Shown: in pieces, positions 7,068 through 12,280 of the stretch
Numbering within the stretch: the stretch's first letter is position 1
Layout: each line of letters begins with the position of its first letter
Origin: an uncultured Mollicutes bacterium
Lineage (GTDB): Bacteria; Bacillota_I; Bacilli_A; UBA3375
Assembly: GCA_947313935.1 (NCBI GenBank)
Contig: CAMZNW010000223.1
Span: 1 to 12,280, forward strand
Length of the DNA: 12,280 bases
Direction of reading: 5' to 3'
Translations under genes and position numbers: made by a program
Notes under the pieces: model-generated
What the model saw: only the letters and a program-made list of their open reading frames with translations
Databases searched by the model: none
What the model was told of the DNA's origin: nothing

Positions 7068-7877
7068 TTAAAGTTTTTTTTGATATATTAAATTTTTTAA
7101 ATAAACATACACCCCATTTTCATCATTACTCAATGTTATATCATCTGCTACAACTTTAACACTTTCAAAAGCATTGTTCATTGCTACACCAAGACCTGCA
7201 TATTTCAACATTTCAAGATCATTTTCACCATCACCAAAAGCAATTAAATCTCTTTCATCATAACCTTGGTATTTAAACAATTTATCCAAAGCTTCCCCTT
7301 TAGTAGCTAATGGCGGAGTTATTTCAATTAATGTATTCACACTTCTAAATACATTAATTTGAGGATTTATCTTTAATATTTCTTTTTTTATATCTAGAAA
7401 TATTTCATCAATCTTTTCTTTTTTATCTGTTAAAATTATCTTTCCAGAAGGTTTAAAAATACCCCATTTAGGACGTGAACCATATTTACAAGCCCGTTTA
7501 TATTGATGATAATATATTTTATGAAAATACATTTGTGTCCCTGAATATGCCACTAATGAACGGGTTTTATTTTTCACTATCTTTTTTATTGCTTTTACTT
7601 CTTTTTTATTAAATGTAATATATCCTTGACAAATTAATTCATTATCCTTAACATAAACTGTATTTCCACCATTTGAAGAAATAATATAGGTATTGTACTC
7701 TCTTACTTTAGTTTGATTAATATACTCTTTCATACTAATAATATTTCTTCCAGAACATAAAATAACAATAATTCCACGTTCTTGAAGCTCAATTAATAAA
7801 TCTAATAATAATTTATTAATTACTCCATTTGATTGTACAATTGTTCCATCTAAATCAAGGGCAATATATTTATACAT
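7068..7877 (-). CDS. Cof-type HAD superfamily phosphatase
   Basis: A 269-aa cytosolic HAD hydrolase with the type IIB cap of the Cof/YidA group, Mg-dependent enzymes acting on small phosphorylated metabolites such as sugar phosphates, FMN or pyridoxal phosphate. Motif I is ALDLDGT with nucleophile Asp8 and acid/base Asp10; motif II is CSGRN (Ser42); motif III is Lys193 in ATKGEAL, following the ITPP turn; motif IV is FGDGENDLEML at 214-224. The cap (about 80-185) is rich in Lys and Tyr. The TGGGAG ribosome binding site overlaps the end of the TagB-like gene, 2 bp upstream. Substrate cannot be predicted; the neighbourhood does not decide it. Confidence 0.92.
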   Translation of the reverse strand: MYKYIALDLDGTIVQSNGVINKLLLDLLIELQERGIIVILCSGRNIISMKEYINQTKVREYNTYIISSNGGNTVYVKDNELICQGYITFNKKEVKAIKKIVKNKTRSLVAYSGTQMYFHKIYYHQYKRACKYGSRPKWGIFKPSGKIILTDKKEKIDEIFLDIKKEILKINPQINVFRSVNTLIEITPPLATKGEALDKLFKYQGYDERDLIAFGDGENDLEMLKYAGLGVAMNNAFESVKVVADDITLSNDENGVYVYLKNLIYQKKL

Positions 7878-7879
7878 TT

Positions 7880-9052
7880 TTAATCTCCCAATTTAATTTT
7901 TTGTAATTCTGATACAAAATACTCAACAATTCTTTTACTAGCATTTTTATCATCATATGAAACAAATTTATCTTTAAATTCTTGATAATTATTAATTGTA
8001 TTATCTTCTATACCTTTAATCAATTCATCTTGAGTATAACATTTTTTAAATGGTAAATCTTTTTTATAATCTAGATAAAAACCACGTAATTTATATTCAT
8101 ATTCTTTTAAATCATATGGATATAAAAGTATTTTAGCATCCGAATGTATCGCATCAAACATTAATGAAGAATAATCAGTTATAACTACATCTGATATTAA
8201 TATTAATTCATTTATATCTTGAATATTTGATACATCAATTACTTGTTCATCAAATTCAACATTTATAATATTTGCAATTAAATGACCTTTGATTAAAAAA
8301 ACATACTCCTCTGATAAACTATCTAAAATTTCATGAGGATTGAAAGGTAACTCTTGTTGATATTTCTTTTTAATTACATTTCCTTGTTCTCGAAATGTTG
8401 GAGCATATAAAATTATTTTTTTATCCATATTTAAATTAAATTTCTTATATATTGACTCCTTATTTTTAACATTAAAAAATAGATCATTTCGAGGATAACC
8501 TAAATACAACGTTTTAGCATTATGTTTAAAAGCACTACTAAAACATTCCCCAGCATAAGTAGATTGAGCTAATAAATGTGTCCAACGACTAGCAGCTAAA
8601 TTAACACGTGATAAATATCCACTATCTCGACCAACAATATTATCTAAATCATTCTGCATTTTTTTAATCGGCGTTCCATGCCAAGTTTGTAAATATAAAC
8701 CACGCTTATTTATTAATACATAATATGGTAAATTTTGATTATTCACAACTAACTTTGCCCTTACAATATAATAATAATATTGAATTGATAACCTTTTTAT
8801 ACATTTAGTATTTTTACTTTTATACTTTTTGGGGAATTTTTTATTATATACCCAAATAAACTTTTGATTTTCATCATATTCTAACCACGCTAAATAAATT
8901 AATAATGGACTATCTCCAACATGCTTTCCAACATTAGATTCAAAAACAATAATATCTTTTGGTTTTTTATATTGTAAAATTCTCATTAATAACTTCATTG
9001 AAGGATAATATAATTTAGACTTACGATATTTTTTATATATTTTCTTTTTCAT
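7880..9052 (-). CDS. CDP-glycerol glycerophosphotransferase family protein (TagB/TagF-like)
   Basis: A 390-aa GT-B type transferase of the TagB/TagF family, which moves glycerol- or ribitol-phosphate units from CDP-activated donors onto teichoic acid or other surface glycan acceptors at the inner membrane face. Key motifs: LQTWHGTPIKKM (121-132, His125), LGYPRNDLF (184-192), ILYAPTFREQG (214-224), LIKGH (253-257, His257) and DVVITDYSSLMFDA (288-301). The two His correspond to the family's catalytic pair. A basic N-terminus (KKKIYKKYRKSK) could aid membrane association. There is no second domain, so it is a TagB-sized rather than a TagF-sized protein. It overlaps the upstream FAD gene by 20 bp. 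No other teichoic acid genes are present, so the true acceptor and polymer are unknown. Confidence 0.88.
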   Translation of the reverse strand: MKKKIYKKYRKSKLYYPSMKLLMRILQYKKPKDIIVFESNVGKHVGDSPLLIYLAWLEYDENQKFIWVYNKKFPKKYKSKNTKCIKRLSIQYYYYIVRAKLVVNNQNLPYYVLINKRGLYLQTWHGTPIKKMQNDLDNIVGRDSGYLSRVNLAASRWTHLLAQSTYAGECFSSAFKHNAKTLYLGYPRNDLFFNVKNKESIYKKFNLNMDKKIILYAPTFREQGNVIKKKYQQELPFNPHEILDSLSEEYVFLIKGHLIANIINVEFDEQVIDVSNIQDINELILISDVVITDYSSLMFDAIHSDAKILLYPYDLKEYEYKLRGFYLDYKKDLPFKKCYTQDELIKGIEDNTINNYQEFKDKFVSYDDKNASKRIVEYFVSELQKIKLGD

Positions 9053-10634
9053 ATTCCTCCTTCATTTTCAATAAAATACTTTCTGCACACCTAATTCCAT
9101 CAATTCCAGCAGACACAATTCCACCTGCATATCCTGCCCCTTCACCACATGGATATAATCCAGAAATATTAGCTTCACAAGATTTATCTCGAATAATTGT
9201 TATAGGTGATGAACTTCGACTTTCTACTCCTGTCAATACTGCTTGTTTTTCATCAAAAAAACTTAGTTTTTTACTAAATTCTTTAATTGCCATTTGTAAT
9301 GCCCTTGTAATATATTCTGGAAATATTTCTGCTAAATTGCTTAATGTTACACCAGGTAAATATGATGGTTTAATTTCTCCAAGTTCAATAGTTTTTTGTC
9401 CTAATAAAAAATCTTCAACTAATTGAACTGGAGCATAATAATTACTTCCACCTAATTTAAAAGCTTTTGCCTCTAATGTTCTTTGAAAAGCAATTCCTGC
9501 TAATGGATCAATATCTCCTCCATAATCAATAGGTAGTACACTAACTAAGATTGCACTATTAGAATTAGTTAAATTACGACTATTATAACTCATTCCATTT
9601 GTCACAACTTGATTTTTCTCACTTGCTGCACCAACAACTACTCCACCAGGACACATACAAAAAGTATATACTCCACGCTTATCTGGTAAATGAATACTAG
9701 TTTTATAACTTGCTGCTCCTAATTCATTTGCTCTACTTCCATATTGACAAGCATTAACTTTTTTTTGCATATGTTCAATTCTAACTCCTACTGAAAATGG
9801 TTTAGCTTCCATTAAGATATTTTCTGAATGTAACATATAAAATGTATCACGTGCACTATGTCCAATTGCTAAAATAACATTTTCACATTTAATAATTGAT
9901 GTTCTATTAATATTTTCTACTTTAATTCCTCTTATTTCTCTATCTTCTTGAATAATTCCGATCATTTTAGTTTCAAATCGAATCTCTCCACCTAATTTTA
10001 CAATCTTATTACATAAATTCTTCACTACTTCACATAAAATATCTGTACCAATATGGGCCATTGACTCATACTTGATTTCTTTTGGTGCTCCAGCTTCAAT
10101 TAATTCATCAATTAATTTATGTCTTAATGGATTTTTCACGCCAGTTGTAAGTTTACCATCAGAAAAAGTTCCTGCACCACCTGCACCAAATTGTACATTA
10201 CTTGTTTCATTTAATATCCCTTTTTGCCAAAAATCATTAATATCTTTAATCCTTGCATCAACATCTTTACCCATTTCAATTACAATCGGTTTTAAATTTG
10301 CCTCTGCTAAAATAATCGCACTAAGTAAACCGGCAGGTCCTGACCCTACAATTACTGGACGCACACCATTATTTACAACCTTAATTGATTTATAATCATA
10401 ATCAACAGCCAAATCTACATCTACTATATTTAAATATTGTTCTTCTTTTAACACTTCTACATCAATAGTATATATATATTTTAATTCTTGCTTTTTCCTT
10501 GAATCTAATGATTTTTTAACTATCTTATAACTTAATATTACTACTTGATTTGATTTTAATTTCTTTTTAATTTGCTGTTCTAATTTAATATTTGTATCAT
10601 TAATATCGGTCTTTATATTTTTAATTCTTAACAT
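9033..10634 (-). CDS. FAD-dependent oxidoreductase of the COG2509 type
   Basis: A 533-aa soluble flavoprotein. Residues about 1-88 form a separate alpha/beta N-terminal domain. The Rossmann fold follows with VIVGSGPAG (94-102) and the acidic strand end Glu120. The family hallmark FGAGGAGTFSDGKL is at 149-162, then a second nucleotide-related segment (NVILAIGHSARDTFY) and PFSVGVRIEH. The C-terminal FAD-closing motif ISGLYPCGEGAGYAGGI is at about 489-505. This family is widespread in bacteria and plastids but its physiological reaction is not established to my knowledge. AAGGA lies five to seven bases before the ATG. It is the first gene of its cluster, downstream of the terminator at 10668-10692. 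Confidence 0.9.
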   Translation of the reverse strand: MLRIKNIKTDINDTNIKLEQQIKKKLKSNQVVILSYKIVKKSLDSRKKQELKYIYTIDVEVLKEEQYLNIVDVDLAVDYDYKSIKVVNNGVRPVIVGSGPAGLLSAIILAEANLKPIVIEMGKDVDARIKDINDFWQKGILNETSNVQFGAGGAGTFSDGKLTTGVKNPLRHKLIDELIEAGAPKEIKYESMAHIGTDILCEVVKNLCNKIVKLGGEIRFETKMIGIIQEDREIRGIKVENINRTSIIKCENVILAIGHSARDTFYMLHSENILMEAKPFSVGVRIEHMQKKVNACQYGSRANELGAASYKTSIHLPDKRGVYTFCMCPGGVVVGAASEKNQVVTNGMSYNSRNLTNSNSAILVSVLPIDYGGDIDPLAGIAFQRTLEAKAFKLGGSNYYAPVQLVEDFLLGQKTIELGEIKPSYLPGVTLSNLAEIFPEYITRALQMAIKEFSKKLSFFDEKQAVLTGVESRSSSPITIIRDKSCEANISGLYPCGEGAGYAGGIVSAGIDGIRCAESILLKMKEEYEKENI

Positions 10635-10652
10635 ATCATCCTTAATAAAATT

Positions 10653-10680
10653 ATTGTATTTATTTGTAAAAAAATGACCA
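10653..10680 (-). promoter_or_regulatory. Possible promoter for the FAD oxidoreductase gene
   Basis: A -10-like TACAAT (10653-10658) and a weak -35-like TGGTCA (10675-10680) separated by 16 bp on the minus strand. The -35 lies inside the 3' arm and loop of the preceding terminator hairpin. A promoter is expected here because the upstream gene ends in a terminator, but the match is modest. Confidence 0.35.
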
Positions 10681-10692
10681 TCTGATCATTTT
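10668..10692 (-). terminator. Intrinsic terminator of the 361-aa gene
   Basis: On the minus strand a 9-bp stem with one G-U pair (AAAATGATC pairing with GGTCATTTT, arms 10684-10692 and 10671-10679) and an AGAT loop runs into a tract of seven T. It overlaps the stop codon at 10691-10693. Confidence 0.75.
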
Positions 10693-11776
10693 AAAAAAAT
10701 AAATCTTTAATTAATTCACTACTTGCTAAAACTTCATCTTTGATTTTATTATCCAAAGAAACATTCGTCAAATTGAAAATATTTTTTTCTAACTTGTTTA
10801 AATCAAAAATATTTATGTATATATAACCTACTATCGCCATAAGAATTTTTTCATCAGAAGACTCATTATAATCATTAATTATTAAATAAGCATCATATAT
10901 TATATTCAACTCATTAAAAATGATATCTACATTTTGTGTTGTTAAAGTTGATAAAATTAAATCTTTTAAAATTAAATTATCATACCAAGTAAAATTAGAT
11001 TCAATTAATTCTAATGATTTATCCTCAATTACAACTTTATTATCACTATAAATTCCTACACTTATTAAATAACTATTTCTTTCTAATAAAAATTGCTTAG
11101 CCCATATTGGAAAATCTTCTAAATTTAATAAAACATTTATTTTTTCTGGTGTTATTAACAACCAAAATAACATATCATATTTACATATACTAAATATTTG
11201 TAAAATATTAATATTTGGAAGTACAACATCCTGATTTGTATATAAATCAATTAAATTATCAAATTCTTCTACTTCTTTGATTGAAGACTCATAATACTCA
11301 ATAAACTCATTTTGACTTGAATTATCACCGCTTAATGCCAATAAATATAAATTCCATATTGGATCATTATTTTTCTTTGCTAAATCTTTAATTTTATGTA
11401 TTGACAATGCAATACTATAATTTTTTATGAAATAATCTAAATCTACTTGTTTTGAATTATTTTTAGTAACTAATTTTATATTTTTAGCGTTTTTTAACTC
11501 TTTTTTTATTGTATTTATTGTAGTTGTAATATCTTTATTATTAATATTAATATTATCCATTTCCAATACTATCTTCTTCGCATTCTCCATATCTCCTAAT
11601 TGCATATATGCAATTAATAAAGCATAATTAACCATAACAACATCATAATTTTCTAACTCTAACTTAACATAATTTAATAAATGAATTGTTTTTTCATAAT
11701 TACCTTCATCAATTGCTATCATTCCATTTGTCATAGCACTATCAAGTGCTAATTCCATTTTTAAAATTCCACTCAT
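10691..11776 (-). CDS. Helical TPR-like protein of unknown function
   Basis: A 361-aa acidic, almost entirely helical protein with no signal peptide, membrane helix or catalytic motif that I can see. Residues about 14-75 look like two tetratricopeptide-type helical hairpins: GMIAIDEGNYEKTIHLL followed by NYALLIAYMQLGDMENAKK, with the usual small residue, Y/A/L and G-D/N pattern. The rest (about 110-361) is helical but without clear repeats, and is rich in Asn, Asp, Ile and Leu. Such proteins are usually protein-binding scaffolds. AAGGAGAT fixes the start, and the internal Met7 is less well placed. It is a single-gene unit with an extended -10 promoter and its own terminator. The neighbourhood gives no hint of a partner, and I do not recognise the family. 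Confidence 0.82.
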   Translation of the reverse strand: MSGILKMELALDSAMTNGMIAIDEGNYEKTIHLLNYVKLELENYDVVMVNYALLIAYMQLGDMENAKKIVLEMDNININNKDITTTINTIKKELKNAKNIKLVTKNNSKQVDLDYFIKNYSIALSIHKIKDLAKKNNDPIWNLYLLALSGDNSSQNEFIEYYESSIKEVEEFDNLIDLYTNQDVVLPNINILQIFSICKYDMLFWLLITPEKINVLLNLEDFPIWAKQFLLERNSYLISVGIYSDNKVVIEDKSLELIESNFTWYDNLILKDLILSTLTTQNVDIIFNELNIIYDAYLIINDYNESSDEKILMAIVGYIYINIFDLNKLEKNIFNLTNVSLDNKIKDEVLASSELIKDLFF

Positions 11777-11817
11777 AATCTCCTTATTACACTACTTTTT
11801 AATTATTATACATCATA

Positions 11818-11826
11818 ATTATACCA
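11818..11826 (-). promoter_or_regulatory. Extended -10 promoter of the 361-aa gene
   Basis: TGGTATAAT on the minus strand, 41 bp before the ATG. A second TGTATAAT lies just downstream at 11805-11812 and could serve as an alternative. Instead of a TTGACA box, the spacer and -35 area hold two ATTAGTTA direct repeats (11831-11838 and 11840-11847). Confidence 0.6.
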
Positions 11827-11955
11827 AATTATTAGTTAGATTAGTTAATATGTTTTAATAAATATTAAAATATCTGATAATATATATACTAATTAAAAAT
11901 TAAAAATAGAAAAAATTATTTTATATATGATAACCATAATATGCACCGAGTAATT

Positions 11956-11981
11956 ATTATACTAATTTCAATTAGTATAAT
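11956..11981. repeat. 26-bp near-perfect palindrome
   Basis: ATTATACTAATT and AATTAGTATAAT flank a TC centre, giving 12-bp perfect arms. There is no T tract on either side, so it is not an obvious terminator. Each strand ends an arm in AGTATAAT, which resembles a -10 box, and the symmetry would suit a dimeric DNA-binding protein. Confidence 0.55.
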
Positions 11982-12061
11982 TAACTTGATAAATTTTATC
12001 TTAAAAAATATTCATTTGTCTAAAAAGTTCTGTTTTTATATAACTAATTTTATATAAATAT

Positions 12062-12096
12062 AAAAAATAACTAAATTATAATAAATTTAGTTATTT
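12062..12096 (-). terminator. Intrinsic terminator of the repeat-like protein gene
   Basis: A perfect 13-bp stem (arms 12065-12077 and 12084-12096, AAATAACTAAATT type) with a 6-nt loop, followed on the minus strand by a T run. It begins about 10 bp after the stop codon at 12107-12109. The stem is A/T rich but long. Confidence 0.75.
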
Positions 12097-12106
12097 AAAA
12101 TATACT

Positions 12107-12280
12107 TTAATATTTTGTTACAACTTTATGTGTGAAATAACCATGTGTATCATAATAATACTTAGTCATACTAGTTGCTTTATGTGTTTTTGTACTATAA
12201 TGTGTTTGAGTATAAATTTTTTTATTTCCATTTGTATAATATGTTTTTATATTTCTTAAATATTTTACTCCTGCAGAATT
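12107..12280 (-). CDS. C-terminal end of a repeat-like, probably exported protein
   Basis: Fifty-seven codons are open from the window edge to TAA at 12107-12109; the other two minus-strand frames are closed by stops. The sequence is dominated by Tyr, Thr, Lys and His with a single acidic residue, and includes VKYLRNIKTYYTNGNKK and KYYYDTHGYFTHK. Tyr-Tyr followed a few residues later by Gly recurs (YYTNG, YYYDTHG), suggesting short beta-hairpin repeats like those in C-terminal regions of surface or secreted Firmicute proteins. No LPxTG sorting signal or membrane anchor is at this end. The gene start is outside the window and I cannot name the protein. Confidence 0.65.
   Translation of the reverse strand, partial: NSAGVKYLRNIKTYYTNGNKKIYTQTHYSTKTHKATSMTKYYYDTHGYFTHKVVTKY

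Larger units (their letters stand above)
11777..12106. other. AT-rich intergenic region
   Basis: About 330 bp with no credible coding frame on either strand. It contains the promoter of the 361-aa gene at its low end, ATTAGTTA direct repeats, a 26-bp palindrome at 11956-11981 and the terminator of the upstream gene at 12062-12096. I see no tRNA, small RNA or riboswitch that I can support. Confidence 0.55.

Noticed and set aside
10072..10395. Plus-strand 107-codon frame inside the FAD oxidoreductase gene
   Set aside because: It is antisense to the conserved Rossmann and GAGGAGTFSDGKL region, and its length follows from that region's codon pattern; it resembles no known protein.
1..12280. CRISPR arrays, insertion sequences, prophage genes, tRNA or rRNA genes
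   Set aside because: No spaced direct repeats, transposase or phage motifs, or cloverleaf-like segments were seen on either strand.

Overview
The window is a very AT-rich stretch (about one quarter to 30% G+C by eye). Every recognisable gene lies on the minus strand, so transcription runs from high to low coordinates. The content points to a low-GC Firmicute of the Erysipelotrichia/Coprobacillaceae type: Gram-positive style Shine-Dalgarno sites (AAGGAG/GGAGG) before almost every gene, an efp - Asp23-like - nusB - xseA - xseB block, a MurT-type Mur ligase, a TagB/TagF-type transferase, and extended -10 promoters (TGnTATAAT). Tryptophan is encoded by TGG in the frames checked (for example in the cyclophilin), so this is not the Mollicutes UGA-Trp code. 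The assignment is by inference only.

Layout in transcription order. At 12280-12107 is the C-terminal end of a Tyr/Thr/Lys/His-rich, repeat-like protein, closed by a strong intrinsic terminator (12062-12096). A 330-bp AT-rich intergenic region follows, with a 26-bp palindrome and a promoter. At 11776-10691 is a single-gene unit encoding a 361-aa helical, TPR-like protein of unknown role, with its own extended -10 promoter and a terminator overlapping its stop codon. From 10634 the genes run close together: a COG2509-type FAD-dependent oxidoreductase, a CDP-glycerol glycerophosphotransferase-like protein and a Cof-type HAD phosphatase. An internal extended -10 promoter at 7055-7063 then starts efp, a small Asp23/YqhY-like reading frame broken by one in-frame TAA, nusB, xseA, xseB, mltG, murT, a cyclophilin, a PnuC-like transporter and rbsD. 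Several junctions overlap (FAD protein/TagB-like 20 bp, nusB/xseA 8 bp, xseA/xseB 20 bp, xseB/mltG 17 bp), which suggests translational coupling. A 280-bp intergenic region follows rbsD, and a new gene with its own promoter and RBS begins at 88 and leaves the window.

Taken together this is mainly a housekeeping neighbourhood: translation (EF-P), transcription antitermination (NusB), DNA repair (exonuclease VII), cell wall (MltG, MurT, TagB-like), protein folding (cyclophilin) and pyridine nucleotide/ribose salvage (PnuC, RbsD). I do not see a defence system, CRISPR array, prophage, insertion sequence or biosynthetic cluster. The points most worth a second look are the interrupted Asp23-like gene between efp and nusB, a complete MurT without an adjacent GatD, the isolated TPR-like gene, the PnuC-RbsD pairing, and a palindromic AGTATAAT/ATTATACT motif shared by the two flanking intergenic regions.
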